DNA from: Devosia nitrariae
Lineage (GTDB): Bacteria; Pseudomonadota; Alphaproteobacteria; Rhizobiales; Devosiaceae
NCBI RefSeq assembly: GCF_030160115.1
Contig: NZ_BSNS01000024.1
Span: 550,899 to 614,898 of the forward strand
DNA: 64,000 bases
Direction: 5' to 3'
Shown: piece by piece, positions 25,684 to 34,325 of the stretch
How the letters are laid out: each line of letters starts with the position of its first letter
Position numbering within the stretch: position 1 is the first letter of the stretch
Program-made: the position numbers and the translations under genes
Notes under the pieces: model-generated
What the model was told of the DNA's origin: nothing
Databases searched by the model: none
Seen by the model: the letters and a program-made list of their open reading frames with translations, nothing else

Positions 25684-26904
25684 CTACTTGTTGACCGCCA
25701 GCGGAACCACGTTACCCTGCCCGGCCTTTGAGCCCAGCAGCTTCTTGATGTTGCGGGCTGCCTGTCGGATGCGCTGCTCGTTTTCGACGAAGGCAAGGCG
25801 GACGTACTGGTCGCCATATTCGCCGAAGCCGACGCCGGGAGCGACGGCGACGCCGGTCTCCTTGACTAGGAGCTTAGCGAACTCGAGCGAGCCCATATGC
25901 GCGTACTGGTCCGGAATCGGCGCCCAGGCGAACATCGTCGCCTTGGGCAAAGGGATAGTCCAACCTGCGCGTCCGAAGCTTTCCACCATCACGTCGCGGC
26001 GGTGGCGATAGATGCGGCGCACTTCCTCGATCACCTCGTCCGAGCCGTTGAGGGCGGTGGCCGCCGCCACCTGGATGGGGGTGAAGGCGCCGTAGTCGAG
26101 GTAGGACTTGACCCGGGCGAGCGCAGCGATCAGCCGTTCGTTGCCGACGGCGAAGCCCACGCGCCAGCCCGGCATGGAATAGGTCTTGGACATCGAAGTG
26201 AATTCGACGGCGATGTCCATGGCGCCAGGTATCTGAAGGATGGACGGCGGCGGTTCCGCATCGTCGAAATAGATCTCGGCATAGGCAAGGTCGGACAGGA
26301 TGAAGATGCCCTGCTCGCGACAGTACCTGACCACCTCGCCGTAGAAATCCAGGTCGGCTGTATAGGCAGTCGGGTTGGCCGGGTAGTTGAGGATCAGCGC
26401 AATGGGCTTGGGGATCGAGTGGCGTACCGCCCGGTCGAGCGAGCGCAGGAAATCCTCGTTGGGCTCGGCCGGCATGGAGCGCACGACGCCGCCCGACATG
26501 ATGAAGCCGAAGGAGTGGATCGGATAGGTGGGGTTTGGCACCAGGACCACGTCGCCCGGCGCGGTGATGGCCTGCGCCATGTTGGCAAAGCCTTCCTTGG
26601 AGCCGAGAGTGGCCACGACCTGCGTGTCGGGGTTGAGTTTCACCCCGAAGCGGCGGCCATAGTAGCTCGCCTGCGCCTTGCGCAGCCCCGGGATGCCCTT
26701 GGAGGTCGAATAGCGATGCGTCCTGGGGTTGAGCACCGTCTCCTGGAGCTTGGCGACAATATGGTCGGGCGTCGGCAGGTCCGGGTTGCCCATCCCCAGA
26801 TCGATGATGTCGACACCCTCGGCCCGCGCCTTGGCCTTGATCGGGTTGATGTGCTCGAACACGTAAGGCGGCAGGCGGCGGATACGGTGGAAGTCTTCGC
26901 TCAT
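25684..26904 (-). CDS. alaC: Class I/II aminotransferase, AlaC / LL-DAP aminotransferase-like
   Basis: PLP-dependent aminotransferase of 406 residues. The PLP lysine is in TSMSKTYSMPGWRVGF near residue 240, the pyridine-ring contacts are in NYPANPTAYTAD near 175, and the substrate carboxylate arginine is in YVRLAFVENEQRI near the end. The subgroup includes the glutamate-pyruvate transaminase AlaC and LL-diaminopimelate aminotransferase. In Hyphomicrobiales a gene of this type lies directly upstream of hom, supporting a role in amino-acid synthesis. The exact donor and acceptor are not certain from sequence. Confidence 0.88.
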   Translation of the reverse strand: MSEDFHRIRRLPPYVFEHINPIKAKARAEGVDIIDLGMGNPDLPTPDHIVAKLQETVLNPRTHRYSTSKGIPGLRKAQASYYGRRFGVKLNPDTQVVATLGSKEGFANMAQAITAPGDVVLVPNPTYPIHSFGFIMSGGVVRSMPAEPNEDFLRSLDRAVRHSIPKPIALILNYPANPTAYTADLDFYGEVVRYCREQGIFILSDLAYAEIYFDDAEPPPSILQIPGAMDIAVEFTSMSKTYSMPGWRVGFAVGNERLIAALARVKSYLDYGAFTPIQVAAATALNGSDEVIEEVRRIYRHRRDVMVESFGRAGWTIPLPKATMFAWAPIPDQYAHMGSLEFAKLLVKETGVAVAPGVGFGEYGDQYVRLAFVENEQRIRQAARNIKKLLGSKAGQGNVVPLAVNK

Positions 26905-27392
26905 AGCTGTCCTCGGCGGGCCGGCAAGGCCCTGGCTCTCTCGCGATTCCCAAAGGGTGCGTCTATATCCAAAAGAGACGCCTATTATCGCGGAATTGTG
27001 GTTGTCGCGGGGTTAAGTGGCAGAATCCGGAGGTCTCGACGGTTGCGCCTTGGCGCTCGTTGGGATCGAGACCGGCCGCACCAATCTGCCGCCGGCTGGA
27101 TCGTTTTCGGCTCTTCCCGGCCACGCTGTGGCCCCGCGGGAAGAGCTAACGAGCGTTTGCCCTCGCCTGCCAACCCCTTGAAAAACATGCTAAGGCCGCC
27201 GACATCCGGTTACCGGCGAGCGTTGCTCCAACCAGAACGGAAACAGCGGGGGATGGCATCTCTCTTGCCCTTCGACAGCGATTTTTGTAATGAAACCAGC
27301 TAGTGAGAGGCCGTTCTTAATTGCACCCGAATGCAATGTAAATGGTCCGGGAGCAGCGGCTCTCGGATTGGACGGCGTGTGGTGAGGATCGA
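26905..27392. other. Long intergenic region with one strong stem-loop
   Basis: This 488-base gap separates the divergent alaC and glycosyltransferase genes and no credible gene was found in it. A 35-base stem-loop at 27111-27145 stands out. Promoters for both flanking genes should lie here. AAT-rich bases near 27310-27350 are the best area for the plus-strand promoter, but no clear boxes can be named. Confidence 0.5.
27111..27145. other. Stem-loop in the alaC-glycosyltransferase gap
   Basis: CTCTTCCCG (27111-27119) pairs with CGGGAAGAG (27137-27145). Inside it GGCCAC (27119-27124) pairs with GTGGCC (27128-27133), leaving a small bulge. It lacks a T-run, so it is not a standard terminator. 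It could be part of an untranslated leader or a small RNA. Confidence 0.4.
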
Positions 27393-28727
27393 ATGGTAAA
27401 GCGCATTGCCGTGTGCACTATCGGCACGCAAGGCGACGTTCAGCCTTATCTAGCTCTTGCAATAGCGCTCAAGGCAAGAGGATATTCCGTGGTTCTCGGC
27501 GCGTCCGAGGACTTCCAGGACATGATCGAGGGCTACGGCATCGAGTTCCAGTCGCTCGGCGCATCGATCCAGAACTTCCTGCAGCAGTCCCGGTTCGAGA
27601 ACGCGATGAGCCAGTCCATGCTCATCAACGGTCCTTCGCTCCTGCGCCAGGGCCAGCAGATCGTGGACATCGCGGCGCGGCGCGCCTGGACCATGTGCCA
27701 GGGGGCGGACGCCATCATCCTCAACATGAACACGAGCTTCGGCATCGACATCGCCGAGGCCCTGCGCATACCAGCGATCATGTCGGCGCTGCAGCCGCTC
27801 AACTCGACCAGCGAATTTCCGCTCTGCATGTACTATGTCGGCTCGGATTTCGGCAAAGCCTTCAATCGGCTGACCTACACGGCGATGACCGTGCAGCAGA
27901 TCTATTACAACCTGCCGCGCAACAAGCTGCGCCGTGAGCTGATGGGCCTCGACGCGCGCCTGATGGGGGGCTTGTTCCGCAACACCGACGGATCGCCGCT
28001 GACGACCCTCTATGCCTATTCGGCGATCGTTTCACCACGTCCGCGCGACTGGCCCAAAACGGCGATCGTCACCGGCTACTGGTCGTTGCACGACCGCAGC
28101 AATTGGCAACCGTCACCGGAATTCCAGGCCTTCCTCGCCAAGGGCGAGGCGCCCGTCTATATCGGTTTCGGCTCCATGCCGTTCGGGGCGCAGCGCAACA
28201 CGCAGATCCTCAAGGAGGCCGTGCGTGCCTGGGGCGGCCGGGCGGTGGTCGCGCGCGGCTGGGGCGGCATCGATCCCTCAGACCTGCCCGAGAACATCTT
28301 TGCCATTGAAAAGGCGCCCCACGACAAGCTCTTCAAATATGTCAGCGCCGTCGTCCACCACGGTGGTGCCGGCACTACATCGGCGGGGCTACACCTCGGA
28401 CGCCCCACCTTCGTCGTGCCGCAGGCGGTCGACCAGCCTTATTGGGGCCGGCGCGTCTACGAACTCGGCTGCGGCCCAAAGCCCGTACGCCTGCGCAAGC
28501 TGACTCCGGAAATCCTGGCCGAAGCACTCAAGGACCTGACCAGCAACGTCTCCTACCGCAGGCGGGCGGCGGCGGTGGCCGAGGAGCTTCAGGCCGAGGA
28601 TGGTACAGGCAAGGCGATCAGGGTCATCGAGCGGGTGATGGACAACCATCAGCCGCACCTGCGTCCCCTCAATCCGCTCACAGCCTTCACCAACCGCCCT
28701 CGCCGCAGCGCCGCCCGGGCGTCCTGA
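27393..28727 (+). CDS. Glycosyltransferase, UGT / sterol-glucosyltransferase-like (GT1)
   Basis: Predicted nucleotide-sugar-dependent glycosyltransferase of 444 residues with the GT-B fold. The N-terminus IAVCTIGTQGDVQPYLALA is the typical start of sterol 3-beta-glucosyltransferase-like and rhamnosyltransferase-like members. The donor site is VVHHGGAGTTSAGLHLGRPT followed by PQAVDQPYWGRRVYELG near residues 325-365. The acceptor may be a lipid such as a hopanoid, carotenoid or sterol, but this is a family guess. GAGGATCGA precedes ATG 27393; an earlier GTG-type start would add 17 residues with no family match. Confidence 0.82.
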   Translation: MVKRIAVCTIGTQGDVQPYLALAIALKARGYSVVLGASEDFQDMIEGYGIEFQSLGASIQNFLQQSRFENAMSQSMLINGPSLLRQGQQIVDIAARRAWTMCQGADAIILNMNTSFGIDIAEALRIPAIMSALQPLNSTSEFPLCMYYVGSDFGKAFNRLTYTAMTVQQIYYNLPRNKLRRELMGLDARLMGGLFRNTDGSPLTTLYAYSAIVSPRPRDWPKTAIVTGYWSLHDRSNWQPSPEFQAFLAKGEAPVYIGFGSMPFGAQRNTQILKEAVRAWGGRAVVARGWGGIDPSDLPENIFAIEKAPHDKLFKYVSAVVHHGGAGTTSAGLHLGRPTFVVPQAVDQPYWGRRVYELGCGPKPVRLRKLTPEILAEALKDLTSNVSYRRRAAAVAEELQAEDGTGKAIRVIERVMDNHQPHLRPLNPLTAFTNRPRRSAARAS

Positions 28728-28794
28728 CCCTATCGGGCTCTGTTCCCGGGCATGCCTGCACTAATCCTCTCATGCCTGACTCCGGAGACGATTC

Positions 28795-29928
28795 ATGGAT
28801 ATCGCGGCACGGATCGACCACGCGGTGGCTGCCGCGCTCGAGGACAAGCGGGTCGTCGGATCGGTGGTCATCGTCAAACGTGACGGCGAGACACTTCATC
28901 GACGCGCCGCCGGACTTGCCAACCGCGAGACCGGTCGCACCATGCAGCCGGACGCGATCTTCCGGCTCTCATCGCTGACCAAGCCCATCGTTGCAACGAC
29001 CGTCCTGGCGATGGCCGAACGCGGGCTGCTGAGGCTTTCCGACCCTGTGACCCGCTATCTGCCCGACTTCCGGCCGAAGCTGGCCGATGGCTCGGCGCCG
29101 GACATAACCTTGCAACACCTCATCACGCATACGGCCGGGCTTGGCCCTATGCCACCGCTGTTCGAAGACGAACGCACCGACCCCGAGTTCCTCGCCGTCG
29201 GCCTCGACCGCTGGCATCTTTCACTCGAGCGCAATCTCGCTCGCCTAATGCGCGTCCCCCTGCAGTTCGCACCCGGCGTGGGCTGGGCCTACTCGGCGGG
29301 CATCGACGTGCTCGGCGCGGTCGCTGCCACACTGGTCGGCGGCACGCTGGGCGATGCCGTCGCGACCTATGTCACCGGCCCGCTGGGGATGGGCGACACA
29401 CGCTTCTCGGTCACCGACGTTTCGCGGCTGGCCGCGCCCTATGCCGACGGACCGGAGGGCCCCGTGCTAATGGGCGATCCGCATGAGGTTGCCAATCCCC
29501 GGGGAGGGATCACGACCTACTATCCCGGCCTCATCCTCGATCCGAAAGCCTATCATGCCGGTGGAGGCGGGATGGCCGGAACTGCCGACGATTTCATGAC
29601 CCTTCTCGAGATGCTGCGCACCGGCGGCGGCGCGATCCTCAGCCCGCAAATGCTGGCCGAAGGCGCCGCCGACCAACTGGCTGCAGACGTTCATCAGTCG
29701 CCGGGCTGGAAATTCGGCTATTTCGGCGCCGTCCTTGTCGACCCGGTGCTTGCCGAAAGCCCGCAGTCGGTCGGCACCTACCGTTGGGGCGGTATCTATG
29801 GCCACAGCTGGTTCATCGATCCGGCCGAGGAGTTGTCGGTGGTCGCCATGACCAACACCGGGCTGGAAGGGAGCGACGGGCGCTTTCCCATCGATATTCG
29901 CAACGCCGTCTACGGGCGCAATCACTGA
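28795..29928 (+). CDS. Serine hydrolase, class C beta-lactamase / EstB family (copy 1)
   Basis: Predicted esterase or peptidase-like hydrolase of 377 residues. The nucleophile motif SxxK is SLTK (residues 62-65). The tyrosine of the YxN-equivalent motif is in WAYSAGIDVLG near 165, and the third motif region is YGHSWFIDP near 333. The family holds EstB-type esterases, D-aminopeptidases and AmpC enzymes. No signal peptide is seen, so a cytoplasmic esterase is more likely than a beta-lactamase. GGAGA lies eight bases before the start. A closely related copy follows in the same direction. Confidence 0.85.
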   Translation: MDIAARIDHAVAAALEDKRVVGSVVIVKRDGETLHRRAAGLANRETGRTMQPDAIFRLSSLTKPIVATTVLAMAERGLLRLSDPVTRYLPDFRPKLADGSAPDITLQHLITHTAGLGPMPPLFEDERTDPEFLAVGLDRWHLSLERNLARLMRVPLQFAPGVGWAYSAGIDVLGAVAATLVGGTLGDAVATYVTGPLGMGDTRFSVTDVSRLAAPYADGPEGPVLMGDPHEVANPRGGITTYYPGLILDPKAYHAGGGGMAGTADDFMTLLEMLRTGGGAILSPQMLAEGAADQLAADVHQSPGWKFGYFGAVLVDPVLAESPQSVGTYRWGGIYGHSWFIDPAEELSVVAMTNTGLEGSDGRFPIDIRNAVYGRNH

Positions 29929-29946
29929 ACGTCAGGGGGTTTGGTC

Positions 29947-31065
29947 ATGCAGAACGCTATCGATCGCGTCATCGACAACGCTCTTGCCGCCCGGCGCATT
30001 GTCGGCACAGTCGTACTGGTGGCGCGCGATGGCGAGACCGTTTATCGCCGGGCTGCCGGCCTTGCCGACCGCGAAGCGGGCAAGGTGATGGAGGAGAACA
30101 CGATATTCCGTCTCGCCTCAGTCACTAAGCCGATTGTGGCGGCGACCGCGCTGGCGCTTATCGACCAGGGAGGTCTCGGCCTCGACGACGCTGTCGAAAC
30201 CCACCTGCCCTATTTCACTCCTCGCCTTGCCGATGGACGCCGGCCGGCGATTACCATCCGGCAGCTTCTCACCCACACGGCCGGACTCGCTTATGCCTAT
30301 TCCGACCCGATGATCTCCACGGGCTTGGGTAGTACGGACTTCGATTTCGAGGCCAACTTCACCCGCGTCGCTGCCCTGCCGCTCTCCTTCGAGCCGGGCA
30401 CCGCCTGGCAATATTCGATCGCCATCGACGTGCTCGGAGCCGTGATCGCCGCGGTTGAACGCGTGACGCTGGACGAAGCGGCCAGACGCTACGTCACCGG
30501 ACCACTTGGCATGGCCGATACTGGCTTTCTCGTCACCGATCCGGCGCGGCTCGCCGTACCTTATGGAGATGCCGAGCCGGAGCCGGTGCGGATGGGAGAT
30601 CCGCATGTGGTGGTCGGCACCAATGGCGAAAGCACCCTCTTCTCGCCCGGTCGAATCTTCAATCCGCGCGCCTTCCATTCAGGTGGCGCTGGCATGGTGG
30701 GCTCGGCCGGCGATATCCTTGCTTTCCTCGAAGCCCTGCGGCGCGAGGGCGATCCGATTCTTTCCGCCGGGGCGACGACGATGGCGATGCGCAACCAGAT
30801 CGGCGCCCTGCCCCGCGACGCACCAGGCATGCGGTTCGGATATCTCGGCGCTGTGCTCGACGATCCCGCGGCGGCCGGCTGGCCGAGTGCGCCCGGCACC
30901 GTCAACTGGGGCGGCGTTTATGGACACTCCTGGTTGATCGATCCGGCCAATGGCCTGTCGGTCGCCATCATGACCAACACGGCGCTTGAAGGCTGCACCG
31001 GCCAGTTCCCCGCCGATGTGCGCAACGCCGTCTACGGCGTTGCCCCAGAGGCGGTGGGCGGCTAG
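29947..31065 (+). CDS. Serine hydrolase, class C beta-lactamase / EstB family (copy 2)
   Basis: Tandem paralogue of the gene before it, 372 residues, 18 bases downstream. The SxxK motif is SVTK (near residue 61), the tyrosine motif WQYSIAIDVLG, and the third motif YGHSWLIDP. Both copies share the N-terminal start IDxAxxNALAxRRIVGTVV-like pattern and the C-terminal MTNTALEG...DIRNAVYG-like end. Active-site residues are intact in both, so both may be active, perhaps on different esters. AGGGGG precedes ATG 29947; a TTG six bases earlier is less likely. Confidence 0.85.
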   Translation: MQNAIDRVIDNALAARRIVGTVVLVARDGETVYRRAAGLADREAGKVMEENTIFRLASVTKPIVAATALALIDQGGLGLDDAVETHLPYFTPRLADGRRPAITIRQLLTHTAGLAYAYSDPMISTGLGSTDFDFEANFTRVAALPLSFEPGTAWQYSIAIDVLGAVIAAVERVTLDEAARRYVTGPLGMADTGFLVTDPARLAVPYGDAEPEPVRMGDPHVVVGTNGESTLFSPGRIFNPRAFHSGGAGMVGSAGDILAFLEALRREGDPILSAGATTMAMRNQIGALPRDAPGMRFGYLGAVLDDPAAAGWPSAPGTVNWGGVYGHSWLIDPANGLSVAIMTNTALEGCTGQFPADVRNAVYGVAPEAVGG

Positions 31066-31094
31066 CTTGTTGTGGCAAAAAGAGGAGCGTTTCC

Positions 31095-31874
31095 ATGCGC
31101 ATCGCCACCTGGAACATCGCCGGTATCCGCGCCCATATCGGGACGTTGCTCGATTGGCTCCGCCAGGAAAAACCGGACATCGTGGTGCTGCAGGAAACCA
31201 AGACGGTCGACGAAACCTTCCCGCGCCTCGAGATCGAGGCCTTGGGCTACAATGTCGAAACGCACGGACAAAAGAGCTGGAATGGCGTGGCCATCCTCTC
31301 GCTGGTGCCGTTCGACGAGGTGCACCGGGGCCTGCCCGGAGACGACGCCGACGAGCAGGCGCGACTGATCGAGGGGGTCTTTTCGGTTGAGAGTGGCGCC
31401 ATCCGCGTCTGCGGCATCTACTTGCCCAACGGCAACCCGGTCAATTCGGAGAAATTTCCTTATAAGCTCACCTGGATGGAGCGGCTGGTCCGCTTTGCCG
31501 AGCAGCGTCTCTCTTTCGAGGAGCCGTTCATCCTTCTGGGTGACTTCAACCTCATCCCGGCCCCGGTCGATGCACACGACCCGGACGCCTGGTGGGGCGA
31601 CGCGCTCTATCGGCCTGAGAGCCTCGAGCGCTTCCGCACCCTTGTCAATCTGGGCTTCACCGATGCGGTGCGGGCCGTCAATTCGGCCCCGGCGTATACG
31701 TTCTGGGACTTCCAGGCGGGCGCCTGGCGACGCGACGCCGGCATCCGCATCGACCACCTGATGCTCTCGCCGCAGGCAGCCGACCGATTGGAAACCGTCA
31801 CGATCCACAAGGATGTGCGCGGATGGGACAAGCCCAGCGACCATGTGCCGGTCGAAGGACAGTTCAGCTTCTAG
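31095..31874 (+). CDS. xthA: Exodeoxyribonuclease III
   Basis: AP endonuclease and 3'-to-5' exonuclease of 259 residues for base-excision repair. Conserved pieces are ATWNIAGIRAH at the start, LQETKTVDE near residue 33 (metal-binding glutamate), NGxPV in YLPNGNPVNSEKF, the active-site LLGDFNLIPAPVD near 150, and RIDHLMLS plus DKPSDHVPV at the end. AAAGAGGAG lies before ATG 31095. The gene converges with the ExoR-like gene, with a partial family B repeat between them. Confidence 0.95.
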   Translation: MRIATWNIAGIRAHIGTLLDWLRQEKPDIVVLQETKTVDETFPRLEIEALGYNVETHGQKSWNGVAILSLVPFDEVHRGLPGDDADEQARLIEGVFSVESGAIRVCGIYLPNGNPVNSEKFPYKLTWMERLVRFAEQRLSFEEPFILLGDFNLIPAPVDAHDPDAWWGDALYRPESLERFRTLVNLGFTDAVRAVNSAPAYTFWDFQAGAWRRDAGIRIDHLMLSPQAADRLETVTIHKDVRGWDKPSDHVPVEGQFSF

Positions 31875-31897
31875 AGCTTTTCCCGTTCTAGATCAGA
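31872..31897. repeat. Partial family B palindromic repeat
   Basis: TAGAGCTTTTCCCGTTCTAGATCAGAGCCC shows the left half of the family B hairpin (CCCGTTCT...AGAT) and the TAGAGC edge. It lies between the convergent xthA and ExoR-like genes and overlaps the last codon of the latter. It may stop transcription from both sides. Confidence 0.45.
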
Positions 31898-32702
31898 GCC
31901 CGTCGAACTGGGGCGAGATCTGCGCTGCCAGCTCGGTCGCCTCCGCACGCGCCTCAGGCGTGGCGAGCGCGAGGTACTTGTTGAGCACCTCGGTTACCCA
32001 AACTTCATCGGCGGTCCCGGCGACGCGATCACGCGCCATGGTCATCCACATCAGCCCTTCGACGGGCTGCGCCTCGATACCCTTTATGCCGTTGAACATC
32101 AGCTCGCCGAGCTGGGCCTGAGCCGGCCCGTGTCCCTTGCGGGCTGCCAGCGACAACCAGCGAGCGCTCTGCAGCGGGTTGTAACCGAGCCCGTCGTCCT
32201 GGAGGTAGAGCAGGCCGACGCGGTACTGCGCGTCGGCATCGCCGAAATAAGTCGCAGCATGCAGCAGCAGGGTGTGCGAACGTTCGCTGTCGGCGGGAAT
32301 GCCGGCGCTCGGCAGGCCATCGCGGTAGTATTCGCCGACCTTGACGAAGGATTGTGCGACAATATCGGCCTCGACGCCGCGCGGCGGCGTATCGGCGTGC
32401 TGATTGGCGATCTGCGAGAAATAGCCAAAAGCCTTGACCGGATCCTTGGCCACGCCCTCGCCGTTCTCATACATAGTGCCCAGTTGCCAGAGCGCCATCG
32501 GCTGGCCAGCCTCGGCCGCCCCCTCCAGCGCCGACAGGAGCGCATCGCCCGACACGCCGCCGCCTGCACCATCCAAAGTGTTGGCCATTTCCAGCGCTGC
32601 ATCGGCGGCGGTCTGCGCGCGTGCAGGCAGCGTGGTCACCGTCAATGCCAGCAGGGCACTTACTGCAACGGAAATCAGGGATATGCCCCGAAAAGCCGTC
32701 AT
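31893..32702 (-). CDS. exoR: ExoR-like periplasmic Sel1-repeat protein
   Basis: Exported protein of 269 residues with a Sec signal (cleavage after ARAQ, near residue 30). Sel1-like TPR repeats follow, for example ALWQLGTMYENGEGVAKDPV, DADAQYRVGLLYLQDDGLG and ARWLSLAARKGHGPAQAQLG. The spacing and wording match rhizobial ExoR, the periplasmic inhibitor of the ExoS/ChvI two-component system that controls exopolysaccharide and motility. AAGGAG lies four bases before ATG 32702, which decides this start over a much longer upstream frame. No exoS/chvI genes are in the window. A general Sel1 protein is the alternative. Confidence 0.72.
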   Translation of the reverse strand: MTAFRGISLISVAVSALLALTVTTLPARAQTAADAALEMANTLDGAGGGVSGDALLSALEGAAEAGQPMALWQLGTMYENGEGVAKDPVKAFGYFSQIANQHADTPPRGVEADIVAQSFVKVGEYYRDGLPSAGIPADSERSHTLLLHAATYFGDADAQYRVGLLYLQDDGLGYNPLQSARWLSLAARKGHGPAQAQLGELMFNGIKGIEAQPVEGLMWMTMARDRVAGTADEVWVTEVLNKYLALATPEARAEATELAAQISPQFDGL

Positions 32703-33200
32703 CTTACTCCTTCTCGCCCCGACCGGCGCTATCGCCAACCCGGGCGTACTCGATCTCGCAAAAACTGCCCGGCAGCGGCACCTTTGTATAGGCGCCCGCT
32801 TATCCAACGGCAGCAGCATGTTTGTTAGGACTATAGTAATGATTTGTGTTCGGATTGAAGCAACACGATCACGCTGCCGTGCCCGGTCGGTCACTTGGCC
32901 GGGTATCCGGTCGACTGCATTCTTGATGCTTCTGGCGTTCATGCCTAGTTGTCCCACTCGGCCGAGGGCACGGCCGTTGCAAGGATTGCGACATGAAACT
33001 CCGGTCTGCACGATCAGCGTGCGCCGCGGTTTCTCCATGCCCCATCCGCAACCGTTCTTATCCCGGTTTCCGGTCAGATTGTGGCGTCAATATCGCCAAA
33101 TGGTTGATGGGACCAGCGGGTCGCGGCAATTGACAGGCGTTGTTGCTGAATCAGCACACGCACATGCTGAAGCGCAGCCTCTATCCATGCTCGATCGACA
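32703..33200. other. Intergenic region, nothing clear
   Basis: This 498-base region lies upstream of the ExoR-like gene and downstream of the CorA-like gene, both on the minus strand. Open frames exist on both strands but none has a ribosome binding site and family-like sequence together. The ExoR-like promoter should lie near 32720-32850, an AT-richer part (TTTGTTAGGACTATAGTAAT). Confidence 0.5.
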
Positions 33201-34208
33201 TTATAGCCAGCGGCGACCGCGCATCCACCAGACGAGAACGGCCGCAATGGCGACGAGCGCTCCAGAGACGGCGGCGAACGCCCATGGTGCCGCGGCAAAG
33301 GGTATGCCTTCCACGTTCATCCCCAGCGCTCCGGTTATCAGCGTCAGGGGCATGAAGACCACCGTCACCGCTGCCAGGACCAGCATGTTGCGGTTCATCT
33401 GCTCGGAGCGCTGGTCAAGGATCTGCTCGTGGACGAGCACCGCGCGCTCAGAGAGCGTCTGCAGCTCATCACCGAGCCGCGCGGACCGGGCGGACGCTTC
33501 GCGCAGGCGCATCCGGTCGCGGCCGGAGAAGAAAGAAATGTCCTCGACCTCAAGGGTGGTGAGGACGTCGCGCTGCGGCCAGATGAGCCGCCGGAAACTG
33601 ATGAGGTCGCGGCGCAACTGCGCCAGCCGTGTCTGGACACGCGCATCGTTGTCGAAGAGCAGTTGCTCCTCGATATCATCGAGTCGGTTGCCCAGTGCTT
33701 CGACCAGCGGCTCGATGCGGTCGGATGCCCGCAGCGCCAGGCGCGCGACAAGGTCGGCTGGCGAGACCGGCGCGTGCTGGGTCTGCTGCCACTGGCCGAC
33801 GCCGAGCAGTTCAGGGATGTTGAGCTCGGAGGCGACGATCACCTGCCCCCGCTCGATGCGCATGGTCAGCAATTGCCGACCGATATCGTGGGGTTCGGCA
33901 CCGGGGCGTACCACCCGCATCACTACCATCGCCCGGTCGTCGGCCACCGTGCAGCGCGAGCGGGTATTGGGCACGGTCAAAAGGTCAGCGTTGAAGGGAC
34001 CCACGAACTTGTTGAGCCAAACCTTGAAAGCGGGAGAGCGCGAGTTGCCGCTAATGAGCATGAAGCCGCGCTGCGGCATGATATGCTCGCTGTCGAGCCC
34101 GCCAACGCCCGTCACGCCGCCCTTGCCGTCGAAGACGACGATCATGCCGGCGTTGCCGGCGTCGGTCTGACCCGGCAGTTCGGTGCGCACTGACATGGCG
34201 TCGTTCAT
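33201..34208 (-). CDS. CorA/ZntB family divalent-metal transporter
   Basis: Inner-membrane metal-ion transporter of 335 residues. Residues 1-275 form the cytoplasmic domain, rich in charged helices. Two membrane spans end the protein: NMLVLAAVTVVFMPLTLITG, then the GMN signature in GALGMNVEGIPFAAAPWAF, then the second span and a basic tail RGRRWL. The wording around GMN and the short loop after it fit the ZntB branch (zinc transport) better than classic magnesium CorA, but the ion cannot be decided here. ATG 34208 follows GGGGCCA. It lies next to a full family B repeat. Confidence 0.85.
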   Translation of the reverse strand: MNDAMSVRTELPGQTDAGNAGMIVVFDGKGGVTGVGGLDSEHIMPQRGFMLISGNSRSPAFKVWLNKFVGPFNADLLTVPNTRSRCTVADDRAMVVMRVVRPGAEPHDIGRQLLTMRIERGQVIVASELNIPELLGVGQWQQTQHAPVSPADLVARLALRASDRIEPLVEALGNRLDDIEEQLLFDNDARVQTRLAQLRRDLISFRRLIWPQRDVLTTLEVEDISFFSGRDRMRLREASARSARLGDELQTLSERAVLVHEQILDQRSEQMNRNMLVLAAVTVVFMPLTLITGALGMNVEGIPFAAAPWAFAAVSGALVAIAAVLVWWMRGRRWL

Positions 34209-34234
34209 TGGCCCCTCGCTTGCCGTCCAAGGCG

Positions 34235-34325
34235 CCCGTTCTGATTAGAACGGGAGCTCTCTAAGTTATTGAACTGTCGCGTTTTCGAACCGCAAAGGTG
34301 ATACCCACCTTTGCTGAAACGCTCT
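34235..34325. repeat. Palindromic intergenic repeat, family B, copy 2
   Basis: The hairpin CCCGTTCT-GATT-AGAACGGG is at 34235-34254. The second module GTCGCGTTTTCGAACCGCAAA then GGTGATACCCACCTTTGC follows and ends AACGCTCTAG at 34325. The second module nearly repeats 44637-44690. It fills the gap between the CorA-like gene and valS, and its right end overlaps the valS stop codon. Confidence 0.75.

Noticed and set aside
27111..27145. Standard rho-independent terminator
   Set aside because: The stem is strong but no T-run follows on either strand and both flanking genes read away from it.
32703..33200. Possible gene in the gap upstream of the ExoR-like gene
   Set aside because: Frames on both strands lack a good start signal and recognisable sequence; the long upstream extension of the ExoR-like frame would bury its signal peptide.
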